Shown: piece by piece, positions 1 to 5,534 of the stretch
How positions within the stretch are numbered: the first letter of the stretch is position 1
Layout of the letters: every line of letters begins with the position of its first letter
DNA from: Bacillota bacterium
Lineage (GTDB): Bacteria; Bacillota_E; JAJZYS01; JAILZS01
Reading direction: 5' to 3'
Length of the DNA: 5,534 nt
NCBI GenBank assembly: GCA_021817625.1
Contig: JAKASY010000169.1
Coordinates: forward strand, 1-5,534
The notes under the pieces: generated by a model
Database searches by the model: none
What the model was told of the DNA's origin: nothing
Seen by the model: the letters and a program-made list of their open reading frames with translations, nothing else
Made by a program: the position numbers and the translations under genes

Positions 1-116
1 GCGGGCGCTAAGTGCCGACGTGTGAGCGGCCGTGGGTGCGCTGCTAGATGCGCGTGAGCGCCCTTGGGGCGCGCGAATCACGGGCACCGGCCGGTACGCG
101 CGCCACGGCAGAGGGC

Positions 117-139
117 GGCGCCCCGGGAACGGGAGCGCC
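117..139 (-). terminator. Possible hairpin ending the merR-microprotein transcript
   Basis: GGCGC-CCCG, loop GGAA, CGGG, one bulged A, GCGCC form a 9-bp GC stem. It begins 21 nt after the stop of the Cys-rich ORF. No U-tract follows on the minus strand, so it may be an mRNA 3' stabiliser or a weak terminator rather than a canonical one. The rest of 1-160 shows no supported gene; a second small hairpin (GCGCCC-TTG-GGGCGC, 58-72) also lacks a T-run. Confidence 0.3.
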
Positions 140-160
140 GCTCGCCCTTGCGCGTGCGGG

Positions 161-232
161 CTACTTCACCTGGCAGCACGGGCCGCAGTCGCAGCCGCAG
201 CAGCAGTCACAGCCACAGCAGCAGTCGCTCAC
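161..232 (-). CDS. Cysteine-rich microprotein, metallothionein-like, 23 aa
   Basis: This is a very small ORF that starts with GTG and ends with TAG. Eleven of its 23 residues are cysteine (positions 4-6, 8, 10-12, 14, 16, 19 and 20). The core reads DCCCGCDCCCGCDCGPCC, followed by QVK. The GTG overlaps the stop of the upstream metal-sensing MerR gene (GTGA), which suggests translational coupling. A Shine-Dalgarno sequence lies 9 nt upstream inside the merR 3' end. An in-frame TGA at 241-239 prevents the ORF from starting further upstream, so GTG at 232 is the only plausible start. The content resembles metallothioneins in length and cysteine density; the short fungal copper metallothionein of Neurospora is about 25 residues. 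Binding of thiophilic metal ions in the cytoplasm is therefore the likely role, by inference. No aromatic residue, histidine or signal peptide is present. Alternatives are a metal-responsive leader peptide or a chance ORF. It matches no named family I know. Confidence 0.7.
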   Translation of the reverse strand: MSDCCCGCDCCCGCDCGPCCQVK

Positions 233-648
233 GCCTCGTCACCCCCCTTCCAGCAGTCGACGTCCAGGCGGCAAGGCCAGTCGCTCGCCGGCGCGCACTC
301 GCTGAGGCAGCCCTGGAGCGAGGCGAGCTCGCGGCGCAGCTCGGTGAGGCGCGCGATCTCCGCGTCCACCTCGGCGAGACGGCGGCGGACGAGGGCGTCG
401 GTGTGGCCGCACGCGCAGGATCCCCGGTCATGCACCTCGAGGAGCTCGCGGATCTCGGCAAGGCGCAGGCCGAGGCGCTGGCCGCCCTTGATGAAGCGCA
501 AGCGGCCCACGGACTCGGGGCTGTAAAGCCGGTACCCGGCGTCGGTGCGGCGCGGCGCCGGCAAGAGCCCCTCGCGCTCGTAGTAGCGGACCGTATCGGC
601 GTTGACGCCGGCCTCGCGGGCCAGGCGGCCGATGGTGACATCGTTCAT
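229..648 (-). CDS. MerR-family transcriptional regulator, divalent heavy-metal sensing (ZntR/CadR/MerR-like)
   Basis: A 139-aa protein of usual MerR-family length. Residues 4-50 form the winged helix-turn-helix (TIGRLAREAGV, then VRYYEREGLL and GYRLYSPESV). A long dimerisation helix follows (about 83-112), then a C-terminal metal loop. Cysteines lie at 78, 80, 114, 118, 126 and 132, with His82. Cys80 aligns with Cys79 of ZntR and Cys82 of Tn501 MerR, a position that is serine in the monovalent-metal sensors CueR and GolS. A divalent metal (Zn, Cd, Pb or Hg) is therefore the likely inducer; the exact metal cannot be read. A longer frame opens upstream at 717, but ATG at 648 is preferred: the MerR fold begins there and a MerR-type promoter lies immediately upstream. 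It is expected to autoregulate by untwisting its own 20-bp-spaced promoter. Its TGA overlaps the GTG of the Cys-rich ORF, so the two form one operon. Confidence 0.93.
   Translation of the reverse strand: MNDVTIGRLAREAGVNADTVRYYEREGLLPAPRRTDAGYRLYSPESVGRLRFIKGGQRLGLRLAEIRELLEVHDRGSCACGHTDALVRRRLAEVDAEIARLTELRRELASLQGCLSECAPASDWPCRLDVDCWKGGDEA
239..249 (-). promoter_or_regulatory. Shine-Dalgarno sequence of the Cys-rich microprotein
   Basis: The minus strand reads AAGGGGGGTGA here, close to the anti-SD complement AAGGAGGTGA. The GG-G-GG core ends 9 nt before the GTG at 232. It lies within the last codons of merR and supports separate initiation of the small ORF rather than a read-through tail of MerR. 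Confidence 0.6.
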
Positions 649-655
649 GCAAGGA

Positions 656-687
656 AGTCTAAACCCTGGAGTGAGCTCCAATGTCAA
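656..687 (-). promoter_or_regulatory. MerR-type promoter/operator of the merR-microprotein operon
   Basis: On the minus strand the -35 is a perfect TTGACA (687-682) and the -10 is TAGACT (661-656). The spacer is 20 bp, the over-long spacing typical of promoters activated by MerR-family proteins. A dyad TGGAG-N4-CTCCA (680-667) sits between the two boxes, where these regulators bind. The layout closely resembles the E. coli zntA promoter as I recall it. Only 7 nt separate the -10 from the merR ATG, which places the expected transcription start at the A of the ATG, so the mRNA would be leaderless. Confidence 0.87.
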
Positions 688-931
688 GAGCCGTTCTGGC
701 GATGAGAAGCGAAGCACGCGCCACGCCCTAGGCCCACCTCGCTGCGCAAGGGAAGGCCGGGGCTGGACAGCGCGGCAAGGTTGAGCAAGAGCGCTCTGGG
801 ACCCTGTGTCTCGGCGCGGCCGGCCCGCCGAGGCTACCGAAAAGGCATCGTGGGACGGGCCTGACGGCCCGCGGGACGCGCGACGGCCAGACGCAGGAGC
901 CGGACGCGGCCACAGTCCCCGAGCGGTGCCC
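688..931. other. Intergenic region between lon and the merR promoter
   Basis: No coding region is supported in this 244-bp gap. It contains a 10-bp perfect palindrome AGAGCGCTCT (788-797) and a 7-bp hairpin CTCGGCG/CGCCGAG with a 9-nt loop (810-832). Neither has a T-run or an obvious partner gene. Open frames here on the plus strand belong to long GC-driven shadows of lon. Confidence 0.4.
856..871 (-). terminator. Possible lon terminator hairpin
   Basis: CGGGCC-TGAC-GGCCCG is a perfect 6-bp GC stem with a 4-nt loop, lying about 60 nt after the lon stop codon. On the minus strand a TTTT run follows, but only after about 12 further bases. It is therefore not a canonical factor-independent terminator. 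Its position between two transcription units is its main support. Confidence 0.35.
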
Positions 932-3346
932 TTAGCTCGGGCCCTCGATCACGTGCGGGTGTGCCTCCGGCAGCGCGCCCGACCGTCGCGCGAGCCGACC
1001 GCGCTCCCCGGCCTCGTCGCGGGTTGTGGCTGCCGCCGCGAGGAGCGCGCCCGAAAGCGCCTGGCCGACCTCGCGCACCGGCGCAAGGCGCATGTCGCGC
1101 CCGATCGCGGCGTCCAGGTCGTCGAGGTCCTGTCGGTTGTCGTGCGGGTAGAGGAACACGGTGTAGCCGTTTCTGTGCGCGGCCAGCACCTTTGCCTTGA
1201 GGCCGCCGATCGGCATCACGCGCCCGCGCAGCGTGATCTCGCCGGTCATCGCCACCTGGCTGTTGACCGGCCGCCCCGTGAGCGCCGACACCATGGCCGT
1301 GAGGATGGCCACGCCGGCCGATGGCCCGTCCTTGGGCGTCGCCCCGTCCGGCACGTGCACGTGCACGTCGGTGCGCGGCAGGGCGGCCGCGTCGATGCCG
1401 AGGTCTGCGGCGTGGGCGCGGCTGTAGGTGAGCGCCGCGCGAGCGCTCTCCTGCATGACGTCGCCCAGCTGGCCGGTGAGCACCAGCCGGCCGCGCCCCG
1501 GCACGAGCGCCACCTCCACGGGCATCGTGTCGGCGCCGTAGTCGTTCACCCACACCGCCGTGGAGACGCCGACGAGATCCTGCTCCTCGCGCGCCGCCGG
1601 CCGGGCGAGCGGCGGTCCGAGCAGGCTGCGCAGGCTCGTGCGCGAGACGCGCAGCGGCAGCTGCCCGCCCGTCAGCTTGCGGCGGGCGGCCTTGCGGCAC
1701 AGGGCGGCGATCGAGCGCTCGAGCTGGCGCACGCCGGCCTCGCGCGTGTAGGACAGGATGATGCCCCGCAGCGCGCCGGCGGAGAGGCGCACCTCCCCGG
1801 CCGTCAGGCCGTGCTCGCGCACCTGCCGCGGCAGGAGGTGGCGGCGGGCGATGCGCGCCTTCTCGTCCTCCGTGTAGCCGGGCAGGTGCACGACCTCCAT
1901 GCGGTCGAGCAGCGCCGCGGGGATGGTCTGCGTGGTGTTCGCCGTGGTCAGGAAGAGGACGTGGGAGAGGTCGAACGCCACCTCCACGTAGTGGTCGCTG
2001 AAGGCGTGGTTCTGCTCCGGGTCGAGGACTTCGAGGAGGGCGCTCGACGGGTCGCCGCGCATGTCGCGGCCGAGCTTGTCGACCTCGTCCAGGAGGAACA
2101 CGGGGTTCTTGGTCCCGGCCTGCCGTATGGCCTGGAGAATGCGGCCCGGCATGGCGCCCACGTACGTGCGGCGGTGGCCGCGGATCTCCGCCTCGTCGTG
2201 CACGCCGCCCAGGCTGACGCGCGTGAAGCGCCGGCCCAGGGCCTCGGCGATGGTGCGGCCGAGGGAGGTCTTGCCGACGCCCGGCGGGCCGACCAGGCAG
2301 AGGATCGGGCTCTTGCCGTCCGGCCGGAGCTGGCGCACCGCGAGCGCCTCGACGATGCGGTCCTTCACCCGCTCGAGCCCGTCGTGGTCGCGGTCGAGCA
2401 GGCGCTGCGCCTCGCCCAGGTCGTTGCGGTCGTCGCTCTGCACGTTCCACGGCAGGGCGAGCAGCCAGTCGAGGTAGGTGCGGCTCACGACCGCCTCGGG
2501 GCTCGTGGCGGCCATGGAGGTCAGGCGCGTCACCTCGCGCTCGGCGCGCTCGCGCACCTCGTCCGGCAGGTCGGCCTCCGCGACGCGGCGGCGGTAGGCG
2601 CCGACGCCGTCGTCCTCCTCCTCTTCCTCCTCGCCGTCGCCGAGCTCCTCGCGGATCGCCTTGAGCTGGGCGCGCAGCCAAAACTCGCGCTGCCCCTCGT
2701 CGATCTCCTGGCGCACGCGTCCCTGGATCTCACGCTCGAGCGACAGGATGCGGTGCTGGTGGGAGAGGATCTCGTGCACGACCGCGAGCCGGTCGCGCAG
2801 CTCGAAGGCCTCGAGCACGCGCTCCTTCTCGTCGGTGCGCAGGTCGAGGTGGGTGGCGATCGCGTCGCACAGGCGCGCTGGGTCGTCGGCGCTGATGGTC
2901 ACGAGCGTGTCCGCTGGCATCTTGCGCGACAGCTTCATGTACTCCTCGTACAGATGCACGACGGCGAGCACCCACGCCTGCGTATCCTCGTCAAGGGGCT
3001 CCACGGGAGGCTCGTCAACCTCCTCGACCGACGCGTGGAAGTAGCCGTCCTCCATCACGAGGTCGACCACGCGCGCGCGCTGCACGCCCTCGACGACGAC
3101 CTTCACCGCGCCGGAGGGCAGGCGGACCATCTGCTGGATCTGCGCGACCGTTCCGACGCGGAACAGGTCGTCCGTCGTGGGCGCGTCCTGGCGCACGTCA
3201 CGCTGGCTCACGAAGATGAGGCGGCGATCGGCGGCCATCGCGGCCTCCATCGCGCGCACCGACATGTCTCGCCCGACCTCGAGCGGGACGACGATCTCGG
3301 GGAAGACGAGCACCCCACGAAGCGGTAGGAGCGGGTAGATGGCCAC
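932..3346 (-). CDS. lon: ATP-dependent serine protease Lon (LonA type)
   Basis: An 804-aa cytoplasmic AAA+ protease that unfolds and degrades damaged and regulatory proteins; LonA proteins work as hexamers. The N-terminal substrate-binding domain covers about 1-200 (starting [13 protein letters not shown]) and a helical linker about 200-300. The AAA+ module has Walker A GPPGVGKT (353-360), Walker [10 protein letters not shown] (416-424), sensor-1 Asn470 in TTAN and the arginine of LLDRM (482). The C-terminal protease domain has catalytic Ser676 in KDGPSAG and Lys719 in GGLKAKV, 43 residues apart as in E. coli Lon (679/722). The frame opens at GTG 3355, but that GTG is part of the Shine-Dalgarno sequence, so GTG 3346 is the start chosen. 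An acidic run ([10 protein letters not shown], 237-246) lies in the linker, and the tail after about 770 is Ala/Arg-rich. All catalytic residues are present. In Bacillota lonA commonly follows lonB, as here apart from the inserted IS. Confidence 0.97.
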   Translation of the reverse strand: MAIYPLLPLRGVLVFPEIVVPLEVGRDMSVRAMEAAMAADRRLIFVSQRDVRQDAPTTDDLFRVGTVAQIQQMVRLPSGAVKVVVEGVQRARVVDLVMEDGYFHASVEEVDEPPVEPLDEDTQAWVLAVVHLYEEYMKLSRKMPADTLVTISADDPARLCDAIATHLDLRTDEKERVLEAFELRDRLAVVHEILSHQHRILSLEREIQGRVRQEIDEGQREFWLRAQLKAIREELGDGEEEEEEDDGVGAYRRRVAEADLPDEVRERAEREVTRLTSMAATSPEAVVSRTYLDWLLALPWNVQSDDRNDLGEAQRLLDRDHDGLERVKDRIVEALAVRQLRPDGKSPILCLVGPPGVGKTSLGRTIAEALGRRFTRVSLGGVHDEAEIRGHRRTYVGAMPGRILQAIRQAGTKNPVFLLDEVDKLGRDMRGDPSSALLEVLDPEQNHAFSDHYVEVAFDLSHVLFLTTANTTQTIPAALLDRMEVVHLPGYTEDEKARIARRHLLPRQVREHGLTAGEVRLSAGALRGIILSYTREAGVRQLERSIAALCRKAARRKLTGGQLPLRVSRTSLRSLLGPPLARPAAREEQDLVGVSTAVWVNDYGADTMPVEVALVPGRGRLVLTGQLGDVMQESARAALTYSRAHAADLGIDAAALPRTDVHVHVPDGATPKDGPSAGVAILTAMVSALTGRPVNSQVAMTGEITLRGRVMPIGGLKAKVLAAHRNGYTVFLYPHDNRQDLDDLDAAIGRDMRLAPVREVGQALSGALLAAAATTRDEAGERGRLARRSGALPEAHPHVIEGPS

Positions 3347-3349
3347 GCC

Positions 3350-3361
3350 GATCACCTCCCC
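3350..3361 (-). promoter_or_regulatory. Strong Shine-Dalgarno sequence that fixes the lon start
   Basis: The minus strand reads GGGGAGGTGATC, an almost complete complement of the 16S rRNA 3' end. The GGAGG core ends 8 nt before the GTG at 3346, an ideal spacing. An upstream in-frame GTG at 3355 lies inside this element and would have no site of its own. Confidence 0.9.
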
Positions 3362-3375
3362 GCAGGTTGCCGCCG

Positions 3376-3384
3376 ATTATACCA
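3376..3384 (-). promoter_or_regulatory. Extended -10 promoter of lon
   Basis: The minus strand carries TGG directly before a perfect TATAAT (3381-3376), which is the extended -10 motif TGn-TATAAT. The sequence 17 bp further upstream (GCGGGC) has no resemblance to TTGACA, which fits an extended -10 promoter. The expected start near 3369 gives a leader of about 22 nt that holds the Shine-Dalgarno sequence. I see no CIRCE or HspR (HAIR) operator around it. Confidence 0.75.
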
Positions 3385-3412
3385 TAGCGCCTTTGCGCGC
3401 CCGCGACAGACG

Positions 3413-3422
3413 ACGGCGGCGG
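3413..3422. repeat. Left target-site duplication of the ISAs1-family element
   Basis: ACGGCGGCGG abuts the left terminal inverted repeat and is repeated exactly at 4452-4461, directly after the right terminal repeat. A 10-bp duplication is within the range known for ISAs1-family elements. Confidence 0.85.
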
Positions 3423-3442
3423 CAGGCTGACCGCAAAGTCGG
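3423..3442 (+). repeat. Left terminal inverted repeat of the IS
   Basis: CAGGCTGACCGCAAAGTCGG matches the reverse complement of the right end (CAGGGTGACCGCAAGGTTGG) at 17 of 20 positions. The outer edge abuts the target duplication exactly. Confidence 0.87.
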
Positions 3443-3589
3443 CGGGAGCGTGGAGGCGGTGCGGTGTCAAGCTGGGGCTGACGTCGGCGGCGGGTGTGTG
3501 CGAGTCCAGGGGCATGGGAGCACCATCTGCCAAGACGCGGTCTGGGTCGGCCGTGCGGACGGCGTTCGAGATGGTCCGCGAGGTCGCGC
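3443..3589 (+). other. Left inner region of the IS, possible transposase N-terminal remnant
   Basis: This stretch lies between the left terminal repeat and the first recognisable transposase residues. A short frame, ATG at 3514 to TAA at 3600, begins MGAPSAKTRSGS and continues AVRTAFEMVREVAQGD. Its place about 90 bp inside the IS end and the preceding AGGGG suggest it is the original transposase start, joined out of frame to the C-terminal part by the internal deletion. That is inference from position; the residues themselves are not diagnostic. Confidence 0.35.
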
Positions 3590-4270
3590 AAGGAGATTAA
3601 GCGCTGGGATGAACTGGTGGCTCGCCATCACTATCTCAAGGGCACGATCGTCACCGCGGACGCGCTGCACACCCAAGCAGAGACCGCCCGCCAGATCGTC
3701 GAGGCTGGCGGCGAGTGCGTCTTCATGGTCAAGGGCAACCAGCCCAGCCTGTGTCAGAGCCTGGAGGCGCTCGAGTGGCGCTTTTCCCCCCTCCGTCCGC
3801 ACCATCGACAAGGGCCACGGTCGCCTGGAGACCAGGACCATCCAGACCCTGCACGTGCCTAACGGTCTCGGCTTCCCCTACGTCGAGCAGGCTTGGCGCA
3901 TCGAACGCATCACCGAGCGCCCCAAGAGCGTGATCGATCCGCACACCCACTTGCGCGTCACCGAATCGACGACCACGCGTGAAGTGGCATACGCCATCGC
4001 TAGCCTCTATTCCGAACAGGCAGGACCGGAGCAGCTTCTGGCCTTTATCCGTGGCCATTGGTCGATCGAGGCCATGCACCACATCGAGGACGTCGCCTTC
4101 GACGCGGACAATAGCCGCATCCGCATACGCCACGGGCCCGCCAACATGACGACGCTCACACGGCTGGCCGTGGCCATCATCCGCCACCTCGGCTTTCGCG
4201 CGGTGCCGAGCGGCCAACGCCACCTCGCCAATGATCGAAACAACCTGATCTGTCGCCGCACCACTAGGTC
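3590..4270 (+). pseudogene. ISAs1-family transposase, truncated and frameshifted
   Basis: Residues typical of ISAs1 / H-repeat DDE transposases appear in two frames. The first frame, from 3590, has TIVTADALHTQAETARQIVE and then FMVKGNQPSL. The second frame, from about 3792, has TIDKGHGRLETR, REVAYAIASLYSEQAG and FIRGHWSIEAMHHIEDVAFD. The Asp of TADALHTQ and the Glu of GHWSIE are the likely second and third catalytic residues. The region with the first Asp, roughly 150-200 residues, is missing. The frame changes at a CCCCCC run (3786-3791); removing one C gives a continuous ALEWRFSPSVRTIDKGHG. Recognisable similarity ends near 4270. The second frame stays open through the right IS end to a TAA at 4467-4469 in the flanking hairpin, so the original stop has also been lost. 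Not expected to be functional. Confidence 0.9.
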
Positions 4271-4431
4271 CGTCCTTCTCCCAAGGGCAAACCCGGGCAT
4301 CCGTACGCGCCCACCCGCGCATGGCCCCTCGAGACCGCCGCCCGTAGCCCCTGCCCCTGCCGCCAACACCGGCCCACCCGTCGCCAATCGCTCCTGCCAC
4401 CACTCGCCGCCCAAGCCTCACTCAGCGCCAC
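4271..4431. other. Right inner region of the IS, no gene
   Basis: These 161 bp lie between the end of the recognisable transposase and the right terminal repeat. The open frame across them translates to a proline- and alanine-rich string without recognisable motifs, as expected from non-coding GC-rich DNA. Confidence 0.5.
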
Positions 4432-4451
4432 CCAACCTTGCGGTCACCCTG
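4432..4451 (-). repeat. Right terminal inverted repeat of the IS
   Basis: CCAACCTTGCGGTCACCCTG on the plus strand is the inverted partner of 3423-3442, with mismatches at positions 5, 15 and 18 counted from the outer end. The right copy of the target duplication follows directly. Confidence 0.87.
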
Positions 4452-4461
4452 ACGGCGGCGG
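4452..4461. repeat. Right target-site duplication of the IS
   Basis: ACGGCGGCGG is identical to 3413-3422. Seven of its bases (4455-4461) are also part of the left arm of the terminator hairpin that follows, showing that the IS hit this hairpin. Confidence 0.85.
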
Positions 4462-4479
4462 GCCCTTAAGGCCCGCCGC
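4455..4479. terminator. Terminator-like hairpin downstream of lonB
   Basis: GCGGCGGGCC, loop CTTAA, GGCCCGCCGC form a perfect 10-bp GC stem. It begins 24 nt after the lonB stop codon on the minus strand. A T-rich stretch (GAGATTCTTTCCC) follows it on the plus strand, while the minus strand has no T-run after the stem. It would therefore work best by sequence against plus-strand transcription from the IS. Its position next to the stop points to ending lonB, so it may be bidirectional. Confidence 0.6.
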
Positions 4480-4503
4480 GAGATTCTTTCCCTCCTCGCC
4501 CGG

Positions 4504-5534
4504 CTAGGCGCCAGGCGACACGCCCTCGCCCGCGCCCAGTCGCCCGGCCGCCGCGGCCGGCTCCACCGTCGCGGCGCTCGCCGCGCGCTCCGGCCGCACC
4601 AGTCGGGCCGTCGCAGAGGCGGCGGGCATGAGCGCCAGGTCGAGCACCTCCTGCAGGCGGCGCACGCCGACGACGCGCACGGGCAGGGACGCAAAGCTCT
4701 CCTGCCAGTTCTCCTCCGGCACGATCACGGTCTCCGCGCCCGCGCTGTGGGCCGCCTCCACCTTCGCCACAACGCCTCCGACGGGGCGGACCAGGCCGCG
4801 GATCGACACCTCGCCCGTCATCGCCACGCGGTTGTTCACGGGCCTGCCGGTGATCGCGCTGTACACCGCGGTGGCGATGGACACGCCCGCGCTCGGGCCG
4901 TCAATCGGCATGCCGCCGGGGAAGTTGATGTGGAGATCGAAGCGCCGGGGGTCGATGCGCAGGTGGCGGCGCAGCACCGTGAGCACGTTGTCGACCGCGC
5001 CGAGGGCCATCGACCGGCGCCTCAGGGTATGGCCCGGGCGGCCCATCTCCTCCTCGGCCACGAGGCCCGTCACGTCGAGCCGGCCCGGCGCGCGCGCGGC
5101 GGGCGTCGCGAACGCCTCCACCTCCAGGAGAAGGCCCATGTTCGGGCCATAGACGGCGAGGCCATTCGCGAGGCCCACCTGCGGCTCCGTCGGCACCTGG
5201 CGATCCGGGCGTGGCTGGTAGCGGCAGCGCTCGACCACCCACTCGACGTCTGCCGCGCGCGTCGTCGCTCGCGTTTCCGTGATCGCCAGGCCGGCCGAGA
5301 TCTGCACGAGGTTCACGGCCTCCCGCCCGTTCTGGGCGAAGCGCGCCGCCACGTCCAGGGCGGCGTCCTCCAGCGGCACGCCGATGCGCTCGCCCGCCTC
5401 GCGCGCGATGTGGCGAACCTCGTCGGGGTGCAGCGCGCGGAAGTAGATCTCCACGCAGCGGCTGCGGATGGCCGGGGGAAGCTCGTCGGGCGAGCGCGTG
5501 GTGGCGCCGATCAGCCGGAAGTCGGCCGGCAGGC
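4504..5534 (-). CDS. lonB: ATP-dependent protease LonB, C-terminal part (5' end beyond the window)
   Basis: The last 342 residues of a LonB-type AAA+ serine protease; codons are complete from 5532 down to the TAG at 4504. Window residues 1-32 (PADFRLIGATTRSPDELPP, then AIRSRC and VEIYFR) cover the sensor-1 strand and arginine-finger region, a signature typical of Bacillota LonB. A helical AAA+ lid follows (about 38-110). The protease domain (about 120-300) has catalytic Ser214 in IDGPSAG and Lys257 in GGVVAKVEAA, 43 residues apart as in Lon. The motif PEENWQESF at 272-280 is also LonB-like. B. subtilis LonB is about 550 residues, so Walker A and B lie outside the window. The last 40 residues are an Ala/Arg-rich low-complexity tail. 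The GTG at 5454 is internal and not a start. In B. subtilis lonB lies directly upstream of lonA; here a hairpin and an IS separate them. Confidence 0.93.
   Translation of the reverse strand, partial: LPADFRLIGATTRSPDELPPAIRSRCVEIYFRALHPDEVRHIAREAGERIGVPLEDAALDVAARFAQNGREAVNLVQISAGLAITETRATTRAADVEWVVERCRYQPRPDRQVPTEPQVGLANGLAVYGPNMGLLLEVEAFATPAARAPGRLDVTGLVAEEEMGRPGHTLRRRSMALGAVDNVLTVLRRHLRIDPRRFDLHINFPGGMPIDGPSAGVSIATAVYSAITGRPVNNRVAMTGEVSIRGLVRPVGGVVAKVEAAHSAGAETVIVPEENWQESFASLPVRVVGVRRLQEVLDLALMPAASATARLVRPERAASAATVEPAAAAGRLGAGEGVSPGA

Larger units (their letters stand above)
3423..4451 (+). mobile_element. ISAs1-family insertion sequence, complete ends but internally deleted
   Basis: This 1029-bp element is bounded by 20-bp terminal inverted repeats with 17 of 20 matches (left 3423-3442, right 4432-4451). 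The ends read CAGG(C/G)TGACCGCAA inwards. Perfect 10-bp direct repeats flank both sides. ISAs1-family elements are usually about 1.2-1.5 kb with one transposase gene, so this copy is short by a few hundred bases. The loss corresponds to the missing N-terminal half of the transposase. It cannot move by itself, although its ends could still be acted on by a related transposase. It lies between lonB and lon. Confidence 0.9.

Noticed and set aside
58..72. Hairpin GCGCCC-TTG-GGGCGC as a terminator
   Set aside because: The stem is short, no T-run follows on either strand, and no gene end is nearby.
161..232. A CAG/CTG trinucleotide microsatellite rather than a gene
   Set aside because: The pattern is an 18-bp unit coding DCCCGC with synonymous changes, placed in frame between a Shine-Dalgarno sequence with overlapping GTG and a stop, not a simple triplet run.
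229..254. A G-GGG-GGT slippery heptamer near the merR end that could fuse MerR to the Cys-rich peptide by -1 frameshifting
   Set aside because: A -1 slip there meets TGA (241-239) at once, so no fusion would form. Separate initiation at GTG 232 explains the arrangement better.
32..705. Several plus-strand open frames across 32-705, some with Gln/Ser or Arg/Ala repeats
   Set aside because: They are shadows of merR and the Cys-rich ORF; the SQPQQQ-type repeats are the reverse complement of the cysteine codon repeats.
806..3328. An 840-codon open frame on the plus strand opposite lon
   Set aside because: The minus strand encodes a full Lon with all catalytic motifs. The antisense frame gives low-complexity Ala/Arg/His/Val-rich sequence and is open because of GC-biased third positions.
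3465..3470. TTGACA on the minus strand inside the left IS end, a possible outward promoter driving lon
   Set aside because: No -10-like hexamer lies 15-20 bp downstream; the sequence there is GC-rich (TCCCGC).
3339..3589. The 5' part of the plus-strand frame that runs from 3339 to 4469
   Set aside because: It overlaps the lon start and promoter and the left IS end, and it has no transposase motifs before the frame change near 3790. Only the later part belongs to the transposase.

Overview
The window is GC-rich (roughly 70%). All of its intact genes read on the minus strand, so the transcription order runs from the right end to the left. It begins with the 3' part of a LonB-type protease (5534 to 4504), followed by a factor-independent-type hairpin, then an insertion sequence (3423-4451, transposase on the plus strand). 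Next come the promoter and complete gene of a LonA-type ATP-dependent protease (3346 to 932), and finally a small metal-response unit: a MerR-family regulator (648 to 229) and a tiny cysteine-rich ORF (232 to 161).

The lonB-lonA tandem is best known from Bacillota such as Bacillus subtilis. The lon gene also has a long, near-perfect Shine-Dalgarno sequence with optimal spacing. Together with the high GC this suggests a high-GC Bacillota lineage (Symbiobacterium-, Thermaerobacter- or Limnochordia-like). That is inference from gene order and base composition only.

The insertion sequence is an ISAs1-family element. Its ends are visible: 20-bp terminal inverted repeats with 17 of 20 matches, flanked by a perfect 10-bp target duplication (ACGGCGGCGG). 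The element is dead. The transposase lacks its N-terminal half and carries a one-base shift at a C6 run. It landed in one arm of the hairpin that ends lonB and the duplication rebuilt that arm, so the lonB terminator survived. The lon promoter was left intact about 30 bp from the insertion.

The most interesting part is at the left. The MerR regulator has the cysteine pattern of divalent-metal sensors. Its own promoter is a textbook MerR-type operator (TTGACA, 20-bp spacer, dyad TGGAG-N4-CTCCA), and the predicted transcription start falls on its ATG, so its mRNA should be leaderless. Its stop codon overlaps the GTG start of a 23-residue ORF with a strong Shine-Dalgarno sequence. Eleven of that ORF's residues are cysteine, built on a DCCCGC hexapeptide repeat. 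This looks like an autoregulated two-gene cassette in which a metal sensor is translationally coupled to a metallothionein-like microprotein. I do not recognise the microprotein as any named family.
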